Source: Carposina sasakii (lineage: Eukaryota; Arthropoda; Insecta; Lepidoptera; Carposinidae). From it: a stretch of DNA of 64,000 bases. The stretch covers positions 14,818,001-14,882,000 of the forward strand of contig CP053148.1 of NCBI GenBank assembly GCA_014607495.2, written 5' to 3'. The notes below the pieces were generated by a model that worked only from the letters and a program-made list of their open reading frames with translations, was not told where the DNA came from and searched no databases. Positions 11,581-24,145 of this stretch are shown here, one piece after another. A program made the translations under genes and the position numbers. Numbering within the stretch: position 1 is the first letter of the stretch; each line of letters opens with the position of its first letter.

Positions 11581-13140
11581 AACAGAGATACAATTCTTAA
11601 TTACACGCCTAAAGGTTTGTACAATGGCGGACTTAATGCTATGTCACGTTACTACACGTTACTTTCTCGATACAAGTTGGTGCTTGAGCCACTGATTATC
11701 TATTGTCCTAGATTGACTAAGTAGTTACTTAGTCATATTTCCTGTGATGGTTTTCAAAACTGCAATTTTTTATTGGCAGTCATCTCATGATATCCCTTTG
11801 CGGTTGATATTATCAACGTCTTAAGCTTAGGCTGGCAGTCCGTTTAGTAAGTTGAACCATTGCGAAATGATTAGCTAGCGTTTCTTTAAAAAGAGTGTGG
11901 TTCTCATGTAGGTACTGATATCGAACAGCCCTATATTATAATGTGTAAAATTGAAAAACAAAATGGCGCAGAAGTGCGTGGACAATCGGCATCTTTAATT
12001 GTTAGTGCCGACGGCGCTGTAACCCGGTCAGCAGCAGTAAACTACAAATGCAGAGCTTCTGGAATCAGACCAGAGAATTATGAGAGAATTTTTATTTATA
12101 ACTAGCTGTTGCCCGCAATGTATTCACCAAATTTTTATGGATTAATACTTACATTAAAATATCTAATTAAAACATATTTTTTCAACTTTTTTTTTATTGA
12201 ACACTATATTTCAACGATATTTGTATGGCCATAGGATTATTTGAATATTCTTAATTTCAACTTTTGTTTTATATCAAAATATGCTGTAAAGTTGTATGTT
12301 TCCTAAAATTAGTAGATCTAGGTTTTTCTGTAAGATTATTTAAAAGATCTTTGAAGTATTTTAAAAGTTTCAAAGCAATACAATGAAATTCGGACTATGT
12401 TCCCTGTGGATGTTAATTTTATATCAACTCTCTTCATTTAACCATTCACACGAACAAACACCAATTCGAATATGTGTTTATAATATTATGACGACAATAA
12501 ACGTTGTCGTATAATATTGTCTTTGTCATTGTAATGAGATTCCTAATTCTATTTTTACATCAATGCCTAATTCTACATCAATCTATAGAAACATATCTAT
12601 AGATTGATGTAGAATTAGGCACTGTAATAAATTACTTAATATACAACCTCAATCACGATACAGATGAAAGGAAAAATAAAGATTTTTTGGTGTACCCAGA
12701 ACGTACATGCCACGGCTATGGTATTAATAAAATTTATCAATCTATGTTTAAAACTCTTCTAAGTAAATATACCTTTAGTTAGCAATGAAATAAAGCATAA
12801 AACAAGAAAACCTATACAACTGTAATAAATTTGCGAATGCAACTCTAGGTTCCATGTAAATACACAGTATGGCAAACATGAGGATATTCCAAAAGCGGCC
12901 TAGCCCTTTTAGACTAAGGTTCAAAATTGATGGTAAATCACGTAAACGGGACCAGATTATAACTACCAGACATAGTTTAAACAAAAACTGAAATATGAAC
13001 TAGGAACTATGTCATAAAATGAGTAGAACGGGGGCAAGACACGCAACGCACAACTGAAATGAAGACACTCTAAATATAGCGAGAAACTTTTGCGAACACC
13101 TTTTAACTGTATTGCAACTTATGCTTATTAAAAACTACTG
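11581..13140. other. non-coding DNA with a Helitron-like end and a perfect hairpin
   Basis: An inverted Helitron-like 3' end (actagctgttgcccgc) is at 12102-12118. A perfect hairpin at 12564-12621 is listed separately. No gene is seen. Confidence 0.3.
12564..12621. repeat. perfect 25-bp inverted repeat (hairpin)
   Basis: Positions 12564-12588 and 12597-12621 are exact reverse complements over 25 bases, with an 8-nt loop (aaacatat). Part of the arm also occurs imperfectly just upstream (12540-12560, 'cctaattct...acatcaat'). That is typical of a local template-switch event. Confidence 0.85.
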
Positions 13141-13370
13141 GACGCCTGCGACTTTGTCCGCGTGAACTACCGAAAAAACAAAATGTCGAAATTATCCGGG
13201 ATAAAAACATTTTCCCGGGATAAAAAGTAGCCTATATGTTAAGTGGGACCTGTTACAATATATTCCTGAAAACTGCATCGAAATCGGTTCAGCCGTTTCT
13301 GAGATTAGCATGCACAAACGCACAGATAAACCGACAAACAGACAAAAATCATTATTTTGGGTACTATTGC
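13141..13370 (+). repeat. dispersed repeat (tatccgggataaaa family)
   Basis: It starts near 'actggacgcctgcgactttgtccgcg' and runs through 'tccgggataaaaac', 'atcggttcagccgtttct' and 'accgacaaacagacaaaaat'. Related pieces lie at 1-170, 31540-31710 and, inverted, 52460-52578. This is a common non-autonomous lepidopteran repeat with no coding frame. Confidence 0.55.
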
Positions 13371-13765
13371 GTTAATTAATAAAGGTCTCCTATAATATTT
13401 TTTCTCATATATCTTCCATGTACAGACAGCGACCCGTAACATTTTTATTATATGTATAGATTGTGTGACTGCGGCTCAATTAAAGCATAGTTATACAACT
13501 AATGCCCACAACTTGGTCCACCTAAACTTGAGAAATCGCATTCATTTCCGTTCCAGGGGCATTTTTGGAAAATCCTTTTTTATCGGTTGCCTTCGTCACA
13601 CTAAGAACAAATATAGGTAGGTATAAAAGGCTGTGCGTCAATTCATCAGTCGTTCAGAACAGAACAAAGTATTTTATATACATAGGGTGTAACGAAAACG
13701 GTAACGAAATCCAGCATAGCATTACTTATTCGCGCCCTAAAGAACCTATTAACAATTATATACAT

Positions 13766-14100
13766 ACATAGAGGGCGTTTTTTCGTTGCCACCATTTACG
13801 AAGGGTACGTACTCTCTATAATTATGTACATGAAATAAAAGCCAAAAATAAATTCCATGGAAACGATTTTAATTTTTCAGGCATTTATTTTTTTAGTTTG
13901 CGCGCAATGTAGGTAAATCTACTGTTTGCGTTGGCTTTTTTAAAGGAAATGTATGATTTTTTTGTGAAAAAGTATGTCACACGCGTCTACGTGCATTTGC
14001 TTTGGACTTTAATATCTTATAAACCAGACAGGAAGATAGGAATGATAGGAAGATTGCGTAGTATTCTGAAACATAACGGCAAAAAGACATCATGTATATC
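13766..14100 (+). repeat. diverged MITE copy, TACAGG/CCTGTA family
   Basis: The block 'cgttgccaccatttacgaagggtacgtactct', the later 'cacgcgtctacgtgcattt' and 'aagattgcgtagtattctgaaac' follow the same order as the copies at 22733, 23231 and 62955. The ends are degraded. Short frames inside it (13931-14128 and its antisense) are not genes. Confidence 0.6.
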
Positions 14101-16755
14101 CACCTTACATTGCATGGCGAACTTTTAAGCTCCCATTCACAAGTGGCAAGTAACCCAGTAGATGTCATAGATAAGACGACTGACGGTTGAACTTGTCTTG
14201 TGAAATACTACCCCGAGCGAGACGGTAAACGTTCACTAACAAACTCGAAAGCAGCTTCAACCCTTCCAGTGGCGGGAATTAGCTGCTTGTGGCGTGTGAG
14301 TGGACCTTTTTGGCATTGCGATCCGATATTTTATTTTATTGCCTTTATAGTCAGTTATTCTGTGCAAAATCTCAAGTTTATCCTGGATCTTCATTTCATT
14401 GTATTTGTTTGATACGTTATAACAAATGTAAAATGGAGTTTGTTTCTATTTCGCTTCTAATTAACAATGTCATGACGAATGCTTGAGTTATCAAAATCAA
14501 TTTCTATATCTACGACAAAGTTTATTTATTATTTAATAAAAGGTACGTATAATTTTTTTCTGAGTCAGTATTTTTAAAATTTAATTATAATAATAAATCG
14601 TGTCGCTTAGTATGTGTGAATCACAGCGAGCATATAAATCAGGTGTGCGAGCGACATGCGACCGATAGCGTCGGCGATCGGAATGTCGACCGGCCGACGT
14701 CGTCCTGACGACTACCCGTCGAGCTGCCGACGACATCGTGACGGAATTTGTCCGATGCGTTTCATACTATGCAGTAATGTTATTTTTTTTGTATTTACTC
14801 GTATTTAGCTTTTTAGAACAATCTTCATAAAAAAATAACACGGCAGTAATTTCTAATTATAGATAGCACACCGTATTTAAAGCAAATTCAACTTTAAATA
14901 AGAAAAAGAAAAGCTTTTATTTTAGTAAAGTAAATACAGTATTAACTTAAAAGATATTCCATTATATTTTGCCAATTATTATAAATAAGAAATTCTCATG
15001 AATGAGGCCGTTTACACGTAGGTATTTCACTTGGTTAAATTACAATCTAATTCCAACTGTCAAAATAATAGAGACACACGAAAATTATCGGTCTACACGT
15101 TTTACAGCCATGTCCGATTTATCTGAGACATGTCCTCCAAGCCCAGGTTATCTAGGTTCGGCAACTGCCCTCTACTGGTGCTGATAGTTGGTAAGGGCGG
15201 ACACATATCTAACGTCTATCGTATTGTTTGTTTAATCTTGGAATCTTCTAAAAAACACAAATGTGGAACCAGCCATTTGAACTACATAGGTATGTGTAGA
15301 ATTTAGGTCTTGAGCCGAAGGATGGAGAGAACGAGAAATTATTCATTAACATAATAGAAAAGTATTGGTATCATCTGGTAGGTAAAAATTACTGTGTCGT
15401 CAATGTATTGGTAATTTAACAATCCACATTAGTGATGAGAAAGACATCGAAAAGGGTAACCCGGGGAAATGAAAGTAGGCACGCGATCCCTATATTCAAT
15501 TTAGTAGAATATCGTATTTTATGTCAACGGGGTCTTACGCTCACGAATAGTGAAATTGATCACATTAATGCGAAGAGTATATACTAATAATATAAAGCGG
15601 ACTCTAACAGTCCAGCTAGCCCTTGGCTTTAATATTCTTCTATGACAACCCATTTTGTATAAGTTAATTTTATATTTACAGTAATAAGGCGACAATAAAA
15701 TTCTACAATTACAGTATTTTTTAGTGATGTAACGTCTAAACAATGATCGATGTTCAGATAGCTGGTGGCGTGGCACCATGTAATGGAACACAAATAATAT
15801 TTTAAGCACAATTTTGACATGCAATTAGAATGAATACCAACTAAATATCGATTGGCGACAGCACGCGAACCAGACGAGATAGTGATGAGAACAATCGATA
15901 ACAATATTTTTTAATTAGGTTTAGGTATCGTATATTTTTTTGGTTTATTATCGAATCGTATTCCGTAAGCTTGTCCACTCTATAGTTGTATGAATACTTA
16001 ATAAGTATAATTAAATCTGTGGCATTTAATTTAAATTCACAAATTATTAAACTTGGTACTTTTCTAGAACAAGTTGTTTTTGAGAATCAATGCCTACATA
16101 CGCATGTAATTAGGTAAATACCTACACAAACTAATATCGGATTACAACATCCATTTGAACTTATGATCTTTATATGTAGTATTAATAAACCTTATCGTTA
16201 GTCAATTTATACCTACCTCAACAGATAATGTTTACGATTAATTCTCATTAACATTATCTCGTTAGAATGAGGGCCGCGAGTAAATTCGCCCCCAGAGGCG
16301 CTAGTGTAGAGTAAGGTTTTTGAAATGTCAAGATAATAATATGGCAAATGGCAATGAACGAACCGATTGAACAGCTTGTTTGAGAAAAATCGACACCGCA
16401 TTATAAAAAATTGCTTTCAGGCAGAAATCAAACGCGTTTACTTAAAATACTTTGTAACCCCCTACAAAAACAAGGCGAAATGCAGGTATTTGGGATTTAT
16501 TTATTTAAAAACTAATAATCATTTTGTTTGATATCGATATCTGCCTTTTGAAATATAATGCATCCCTAAACGATATGCCAGGTTGAATCGTCTTAATTTT
16601 ACAGTTTTTGTAAACTTTTGCGTTTAGAATTATCCAGCCACATCTGTTTAAAATATTTTAACTTTATTTCGTATTGTATTTTTTTTACTGAAGATTGTAT
16701 TTATTTTTGATGAAGCTAGTGTACGTATGATCATTTCCGACAGAAAAAAACATTC
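14101..16755. other. non-coding AT-rich DNA
   Basis: Only short random-looking frames occur. A GC-rich, CpG-rich patch lies at 14640-14760, listed separately. Confidence 0.3.
14640..14760. repeat. CpG-rich patch of short inverted motifs
   Basis: It contains repeated cgacg/cgtcg words, including 'gtcgtcctgacgac' and 'gtcgagctgccgacgac', in otherwise AT-rich DNA. No long frame crosses it. It could be the core of an unidentified repeat or a regulatory CpG patch. Confidence 0.35.
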
Positions 16756-16937
16756 TGCTTTTATGCTGCTCTGGGAGTGAAAAAAACAACGTACTCGTAT
16801 AATACTACAGCTGCTTCTCTGTGAAACTTGTACATCTCAACTATACCCTAAAAATTGGTCAGAAGTGGCACCATGTGGATCTATCGGCCCTTGGTACTCT
16901 GCCTACCCTGTAAGGGATAAAGGCGTAATTATATGTA
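16755..16937 (+). repeat. LINE-tail-like repeat (tgtacatctcaactat family)
   Basis: The stretch 'ttgtacatctcaactatacc...tggtcagaagtggcaccatgtgg...ccctgtaagggataaaggcg' recurs at 25516-25627 and, inverted and longer, at 30058-30315. The end (aaggcgtaattatatgtat) resembles the 3' tail of the LINE remnant at 61451-61545. Confidence 0.6.
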
Positions 16938-19900
16938 TACGATTCTTACAAAATATTTAATCTATTTGTTTAATAGTCTGCACGGGTTGGTTGGAAGAAA
17001 TATCTTTTATAGATAAGCATACTTTCTATATTTTCTTTATGGATTAACAACTATTATGCATTTTGTTACCCGTACAACTTGTGTTATTTAAAAATAAGAT
17101 AAAAAGATCACATTGACTGTATTGGAAGGAGTTTCCATAGTTCGAACTACGATAATATTGTTGGCTAGTTATACTATAGGTATGCCTGAAAAATGAGTTC
17201 TGGTTGGTACAATAAAGTGTAAAAGTAGGCCTAAGTGCTAAAATGTTTCACTAATTACCACAATGGCGAGGCACGCCCTTAGCACTCCACCTTATTACGT
17301 TTCTCCTAGAACTATAAAACTGCTTTTCTATCTAAAGTAAGACCAACACCAGTATTCAAAGCCTTCTACCGTATAATTACATAAGAATTTAAACACTGTA
17401 TAAACTTTACTGCTATACTTTGGCTATGGATCTCCTTTATGACCATGGAGTTCTGGCCACTCCAATTCGGGACACAGCCGTGTACTATAGGTACTAAGTA
17501 GGTAAATCATTTCCCGTGGGAGAAATCAAACCACTTTAGGCATCTACGTGAAGGCAAAGAAAGACTAGTGCAAAGTGCCCTCTGACGTCATGAATATGCA
17601 ACGACTGCCTTTCATGAAGTAACTGAATGTAAAGTATTATAATGTTACTTAGGTACTCTATTTATAGATTACTTACGTTTTGCGTAGTATAAGTACGTGT
17701 ATTTTACGAGAGTAGAAAGTTAAAAGCATCAGTTGCTAAAAATATGCTTGTTATTTATACCTTATACTCCTTCCTTAGGTATATTACTTAAGTTATATGT
17801 TTTTAAATATCTATTTTAAAAATAATAAAGTTTACGAACATTTATAATCAATGTGTAAGTAATAATAGTTTAACCCCAAATTCCTGATGGAAACTTCAAG
17901 TGACAGGATCTCGACACCCGTTTGATAGTGGAGGGATCGGCTCAAGTGTCAAGGTACCCATTTGACGAGACACCATCTCCTCTTACTATAGTAAATATAG
18001 TCAAATAATGTAAGCATTCTTATACAGAAGTTGTACAACTGGTCGATTGATACAGTTGATTGACATAATAGCAATAACGAGGTACTCTAAGGTGCTGGTA
18101 GAATTTTTTTAATAGTTTCTGCTACGATAAAGAATAAAATTGTGAACGATAAACTAGATATCATCACATAACCTAAACATATACCTACACATATTTATAC
18201 TTTGGAAATATGCAAATAAATGTCTGATTCCGTTTTCCTCCAAAATATCCTGGATTAATAGCAGTTCGTTAAAAAAAATCTTACCAAATTATCCAAATAA
18301 ACTGTACGGTTGAAACAAAACATTATGATAACGAGACCTTTTATATTCAAAGCAGAGACAGCAGTGAATCTCCGTCGGTCACAATTAGGCGTAATTCATA
18401 AGAATGTGCATCACCACTTAACCCACTATTCGTTTTAATAAGCGCAATGCGATTCAAACGAGAATATGCGATGGACAATTAGACAATCATGATTCAATTT
18501 TTGGATGCTTACGTACACAAATAATGTTTAATTGAGCTAGTATTATTAAATTTTGTTATAATTATAATCGTTTACTGGAGCATAAATTAGGCAAATGATT
18601 ATCGATTTCCCAAATCATTACTTGTCTTATTTATATTTGAGCAAAAATAACCCGGGGTTTTGTATACAGATTTAACTTTGTTAAAAGACCTAGGTCATGT
18701 TCATGAGAAAGGTTTTATGACAACAATTTCGACGAGGGTTTGCGAAGAGGGCAGGGATATATATTTCTATGATACGAAGACCGTCATACTATACGTCACG
18801 TTAATATACCTATAGTAATAAATAACAAAGAAGATTCATAAAAAAACACTGTTCCTAGGAAAATTAATTATAAACAATTAAAGTTGGTTCTAGACAGCTT
18901 CCAGATACCATACAAACCGTCATATTAGTTGTGCATACTCCTATAAAATCTCCGAATTTCCAAACAAGTTTAGGTACACATCGGAGTAAAATCAAGACGT
19001 CTCTACACCCCGTTAATCTACATTGCTAACATTAGGATAGGATATGTATATGTTTAATTATTAATATCATTGTTGGTATAAGTAAACAGATATTTATAAT
19101 CTTCAACGAACTCTATTCAAAAGAATGAATGCAGAAGTAATTAACTGGCTTAGTGATAAGCTATTAACGGATGTAATGACGTAACATGGATGCTTTAGTC
19201 ATTCGGATGAACTGATTATGATGACTTCCAAGATATGCGAATGACCTAATAAAATTGTTCGCCCGCACATCATAAAAATATTGTGCTCCATAAAACGAGC
19301 TCTACGTCTTTAGAATTTGCAAATTTGCGATGTACTCAGACTATGTGTGAATTCTAGTCGGCTTTCAATCTCCTCATCGGATTATGAAAGTGAAGGAATA
19401 GAGAGTGCATAGGTTTGCGCAGATATTTGTGTACTGTAAGTAGGTATAGGTTATATTTCCTATGACCAAAATACTGTCTGTCGACATTATTATTTACTAA
19501 TTGTACCAACCCCATGTACCTCGACTAAAAGTCTAAGAAATAGGTACTAAAAAATATTTGAGTAAGTACCTATTGCATTTTGAGAAAGGATAAATTTTAT
19601 TGGTCATGCATGCCGGCTATATAATAGATGCAAAATGGAATCACTCTTTACAAAATAATCCTTTTTTCCATTAAAACTAAATACGTCGTTTGAGATTATT
19701 AAAACCGCGGACGTCCCAAGCAAAAGTCACAACAAATTTAACAGTAGGTAGGTACTAATCAATTTGGACGGTAACCACTTGATGAATAGTTTTTAAGTAT
19801 TCTAATGAATTCAACCTTAGACAACCACAAAATATAACAATATACCTAACACTCTGTTACGTAGATATTATAAGTTGCACTGCGGCCAATAAAACGAATC

Positions 19901-20610
19901 AAAGCTCTGCAGCTTGAATGGGCCAGTTCAATGACATTAGGTCTCTATATACTGGACTGTTTATGGTTTAAATAGAGATATTAATGTTTTGTACCAATAC
20001 AATTATAATTATTGTAATGCATATTTATAAATAACTAGAGGGGGACATAATTAAGCATATGATTTTTTTAAATAACTTATTTCTTTTTATTTTACTGAGA
20101 GCTATTCATTTTTAAGTTTTTTACCACGAAACATCATTATTGCTGTTCTAGTTAGGTTAGGATCAGAGAGGCCTAAATCAAAGACAAATATGGCAAGACA
20201 GCCAAACGTATCCAAATGACGCTACACTTAATAGCTCTGTAAAATGACCTCACAGTAAGCATCGCTTAAACGTAAATCGATGATTATAATACACTTGAAA
20301 AACACTTGATTTCTGTTCATATCTGTCCGCCCACAGGCGGTGCACTCAACATTCCGATCATCTGAATGACTTCTTTACTGTTCAATTACAAATAGGTTGA
20401 CCATTTTTTATGATATAATGATACATGCACAGTCATGAGTAATAAAATAACTTATACAAAAATATACTTATGCCCTTGCGTTAAGGTTTGTAGTTCAACA
20501 ACAATGTATACATCTTAATACTCATGACATCTTATTGCTCAATGGGGTAGTCGGGACTGCAATCTCACTAAGGAGATCCTTAGAATCATATTTAGCATAG
20601 CGGGGTGTGA
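16938..20610. other. non-coding AT-rich DNA
   Basis: About 3.7 kb with no frame worth reporting and no recognised repeat or domain. Confidence 0.3.
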
Positions 20611-20619
20611 TAATCAGTG

Positions 20620-20740
20620 ACCTGTTGCTAGATCATTGCCTGAGGGAATGCCCCTGAGTTCTTTAGTTAGCCGATACTCGATACTTACGACATACACGGA
20701 AGGAGCTGCATGAAATGTGTTCTTAGTAAAGCTCCGCATC
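20620..20740 (+). repeat. dispersed repeat (cctgagggaatgcccctgag family)
   Basis: The sequence 'gatcattgcctgagggaatgcc' ... 'tacacggaaggagctgcatg' recurs at 53970-54040 and, inverted, at 34370-34470. There is no coding frame. Confidence 0.5.
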
Positions 20741-21412
20741 AGTATACCCAAGTTTGTTTGTTGTAAATATTACTAAGAAATGGTTACCTAAAATGTAACC
20801 TTTGATTTTTTATGATAAAGTCATACGATTATTTTTCTTTTTTACTTCTGTTTTAATTTTCGAGACTCATTTATGAATGGAACAACCAGAGAAATTATTT
20901 TTAGTACCGTTATTTTTCATGAGTATTAAACTTAACTTAAAATTTTAGAACATTATTTACCTTAACTTAAAAAAACCTTAAACTTAACTTAAAATTTTAG
21001 AGCATTATTTACTATCCAAAAAACATCTAAAGCATGGTTATACTACTATTAACATCAAATGATATAGTTCCCAAGGGCAGTAGCCGTGATAGATGTTATT
21101 TGAATATGTGTAACATCACCATTTATTCTAATTATATATGACAAAAACCACGACAACATCATATCTTTTACATCTAAGTGCCCCGTCCATTCAACTTGTA
21201 GTACCTAGCTTTGCACTCGGGTCTGTTCATATTGACATAGTTGTATATTTTCGTTGGCAGATAAAATTTTAAATGCTTAATTGTAAATAAAACAAAATAA
21301 ATAAAATATATGTCATTTAGGAAGGTGAAAATAAGTATAATTTCATTAATAACATTCATAGGAATTATTATATGAAACGGACTCTACACAAAGCGGTAAA
21401 ACTATATATTAC
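20741..21412. other. non-coding AT-rich DNA
   Basis: A short direct repeat (aaacttaacttaaaattttagaacattatttac) is visible around 20930-21015. No gene is seen. Confidence 0.3.
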
Positions 21413-21469
21413 ACGCCGCCGGTTTTTTTGTGATACGTTTCCTGCATATTACTAACAAGGTGGTTTCTA

Positions 21470-21812
21470 TGTAAATGGGCAGGGCTCATACTTCCCGTTT
21501 GTCCCCTTCCCGTGGGAATTTCAGGAAATCCGTTCTTAGTGCTTCCTCGCAGTCCCTAATGAACATATACGTATGCCCAATTTCAGCTTCATATGTATAG
21601 CGGTTTTCGTAAAAATTATGAATTCCCGTTTGCGCCCTTCCCGTGGGAATATCGGAAAATTCCTATAGCCTATGTTCATCCAGGCCAATAAGGTTTCTAA
21701 CGGTGAAAGAATTTTTGAAATGGTTCAGTAGTTTCGGAGCCTATTCGCTGCAAATAAACAAACAAACATACAAACAAACAATCAAAGTTTACCACTTTAT
21801 AATATTAGTATA
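21470..21812 (-). repeat. Helitron-like dispersed repeat, inverse of 1922-2200
   Basis: It ends in 'ctttataatattagtatag', with 'cctatgttcatcc', 'tctaacggtgaaagaa' and 'ggagcctattcgctgc' in inverse order to the copy at 1922. It is a non-coding, Lep1-like element. Confidence 0.55.
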
Positions 21813-21961
21813 GACAGAGGCGGCTCTAGCCCACCTAGCTCTCGTGCGCAATCCATTATTATCTTATAGAATCCATGGCACAGACAAGAGCGAGTAATAA
21901 ATATTTTTTATATGAGGCCAATAGCGAAAGTTAGCAATAGTAATGAATGTATAATTATCGT

Positions 21962-22130
21962 CGTCAGGCTATTGCAGTCCACTGCTGGACGTAGGCCTCC
22001 CCCAGAGTACGCTACATCGCTATAACTCCCGTTTTTGCCATTCAGTCACTACCAGCCGACCTCTTTAAGTCATCGGTCCATCTGGCCGGAGGGCGCCCAA
22101 CGCTACGCTTGCCGAGGCGTGGTCTTCATT
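21962..22130 (-). pseudogene. RTE-type LINE, decayed C-terminal end of the ORF
   Basis: The minus strand reads RRLGKRSVGRPPARWTDD, then LKRSAGSD, a stop, and after further stops LGEAYVQQWTAIA and a stop. The GRPPARWTDDLK and AYVQQWTAI motifs are those of the C-terminus of RTE-clade LINE proteins (recalled family knowledge). At least two in-frame stops and heavy 5' truncation show a dead copy. Confidence 0.75.
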
Positions 22131-22428
22131 CTTCAAATTTTCTTCAAACTTAAAAATCCCCATTTAAATTTACTAATGCATACACTAGAGACCATACATT
22201 AATACAACCAAAAGTAAAGTTTTAAAAATTGCTTAAAAATTAAAATCATTTCCCAGCAATTTTTTTTTTTGCATAATCTAACTTTATTTCATGTATTACT
22301 AGTGACCTGGTACGTGCTTCGCTACGTATAAAGTGAAATAATAAAATAATTTAATTGGAACATTAAATTCATTTCAAACAAAAAAATATTTTATAAAATT
22401 ATTAATAAAGAATTTTGAATACCTTTTC

Positions 22429-22623
22429 TCACGGGACCGACCCTTAAGGTCAATGACTGCTTCTCTACTCAAAATTCCACGACATAATTCCGGAGCCTAT
22501 CGGTATTCTTTTACTGTATATGCAATTAGACTGTGGAACTCACTTCCGCACTCCATAAGAAACTCTCCGTCCATAGACATTTTTAAAAATAAGTTAAGAA
22601 ACTATTACCTGTCTCTTCCTTAA
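22429..22623 (+). pseudogene. LINE reverse transcriptase C-terminus, 5'-truncated
   Basis: The plus-strand frame reads ...YRYSFTVYAIRLWNSLPHSI, then RNSPSIDIFKNKLRNYYLSLP and a stop. The 'ysf.v.aIrLWNsLP..ir...s...Fk..Lr..yl' pattern is the end of jockey/CR1-like LINE ORF2 proteins. A second copy at 29551-29700 shows the same pattern. Only about 64 codons remain, so it is a 5'-truncated insertion. Confidence 0.75.
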
Positions 22624-22732
22624 TTCTTTCACTGTGTTATTAATGTTATTATCTGATATAATTGGAATAGGTCACAATATCATGTTTGTATGTATTGTAT
22701 AGATAAATTAGTATGTAATAGTATTATATACA

Positions 22733-23118
22733 GGTTGTTTTTTTGTGGCCACCTTTAACGAAGGGTGCGTACTCTATACATAAAATAAAGTAAGTTTATG
22801 CCAAAAAAAATGTTGGGAAAAAAAATTTTTTTTTGAAAATTTTTTTTTTAATTACTTGATCTGGCGAAATTTATAGTGTCTAGTGTTTATGCTAGTTTAT
22901 TTATAGGCAGATATTAATTATTTCTCGCCAAAAAATCTTGCTACGTGCGTCTATGTGCGTTTATGCAGAAAAACGCAGTCTATTTACTCAATTTTGGACC
23001 CTAATATTTTGGAAACCACACACTTCCCAGGTATGCTTCCATCGAGAAAAATGATCGTGATGATGAGGAGATTCCGTAGTTTTCGGGAACGTTGACGACC
23101 AAAAATCACCCTGTATAT
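22733..23118 (+). repeat. MITE copy 1, TACAGG...CCTGTA, TA-flanked
   Basis: It starts 'tacaggttgtttttttgtgg' and ends 'ccaaaaatcaccctgta'. The ends are imperfect inverted repeats of about 20 bp next to TA, as in mariner/Tc1-type MITEs. Internal landmarks are 'acgaagggtgcgtactct' and 'gattccgtagttttcggg'. It lies inside a LINE 3' UTR, in head-to-head orientation with copy 2. Confidence 0.75.
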
Positions 23119-23230
23119 ATTTTTTATTATATATATGTAGGTATGTCCCTTTTATGTATGTATCTAAGTAGATAATTAAGTATTGTTATTATTTAGTAAA
23201 TATATTTATTTTGTGTTAAGTTTATTTATA

Positions 23231-23604
23231 CAGGATGATTTTTGGTCGTCAACGTTTCCGAAAACTACGGAATCTCCTCATCATCACGATCATTTTTCTC
23301 CATGGAAGCATACCTGGGAAGTGTCTGGTTTCCAAAATATTAGGGTCCAAAGTTGAGTAAATAGACTGCGTTTTTCTGCATAAATGCGCATAGACGCGCG
23401 TAGCAGGATTTTTTCACGAAAAATAATTAATATCTGTCTATAAAAAAACTAACATAAACACTAGACACTATAAATTTCGCACGATCAAGGAATTTAAAAT
23501 TTCTTTTCATAATTTTTTTTTTTTTTGGTATAAACTTACTTTATTTCATGTATAGAATACGTACCCTTCGTTAAAGGTGGCCACAAAAAAACATCCTGTA
23601 TTTT
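23231..23604 (-). repeat. MITE copy 2, inverted relative to copy 1
   Basis: It is the reverse complement of copy 1 over about 370 bp: it starts 'tacaggatgatttttggtcg' and ends 'gtggccacaaaaaaacatcctgta'. The 112-bp AT-rich spacer (23119-23230) appears to be LINE 3' UTR. The pair could fold into a very long hairpin. Confidence 0.75.
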
Positions 23605-23792
23605 AATATGGGTGCACATATGATATTCCTTTTATATATTATAAAATTTTCTTTGTACTTAATGGTTTGCTGGAAGAAATCTCTTTTAGAGATAAGCTCG
23701 CCTTTGTACTATTTCTTTTACAACTTACTGTCTATGATAAAAATTTATGTGTACAATAAAGAATACTAAGAAAGAAAATGGAAAAAATTCTT

Positions 23793-23863
23793 CACCCGAG
23801 TGGGAATGGAACCCACGACCTCTGCATACCATGCTAGCGCTCTAACCACTGAGCTACCGGGTC
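23793..23863 (-). repeat. tRNA-like SINE head / tRNA pseudogene
   Basis: The minus strand reads acccggtagctcagtggtta ... gggttccattccc ... tcgggt, with a recognisable D-arm (A box) and T-arm (B box). The anticodon stem pairs poorly, so it does not look like a functional tRNA. The same head plus the tail 'gaagaattttttc' occurs at 53036-53108. Confidence 0.6.
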
Positions 23864-23896
23864 AATTATTTTATTAATTGCTAGCTATTTTAAAAC

Positions 23897-24145
23897 TTAA
23901 TCCAAAACATTTGGATAAACAATATCCTTTGTTTTTCCATTTTGAGCATGAATAAACAAACAGCTGGGGTTACCGACTGTGGAACAGGCAACATAAAGTT
24001 GGCCGTGTGAAAAACATGATTTCTCCAAATTCACACCACAAACGTCTAGTGTTTGCCCTTTTGAACTCAAGCGGCATATCAGTTGGAATCATAGGGATAC
24101 GCGGTATCAAACAAACTTCTCCTTTTGATTTAGCAGTTAAGATCA
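23897..24145 (-). pseudogene. Helitron helicase, C-terminal remnant
   Basis: On the minus strand one frame gives KGEVCLIPRIPMIPTDMPLE then FKR. After a frame change it gives TLDVCGVNLEKSCFSHGQLY, VACSTVGNPSCLFIHAQNGK and a stop about ten codons later (23897-23899). These match the end of the PIF1-like helicase of Helitrons (IPRIP..P...P.EFKR, then NL...CFSHGQLYVA.S). The block expected between them, with the conserved AxTINKAQGQ segment, is missing, so an internal deletion of about 20 codons has removed part of the helicase core. Confidence 0.8.

Noticed and set aside
16213..16401. Minus-strand 62-codon frame
   Set aside because: No splice signals or domain; the sequence 'ctagcgcctctgggggcgaa' resembles common lepidopteran repeat text.
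23793..23863. Functional tRNA gene
   Set aside because: The anticodon stem does not pair and the sequence shares a SINE-like tail with another copy.
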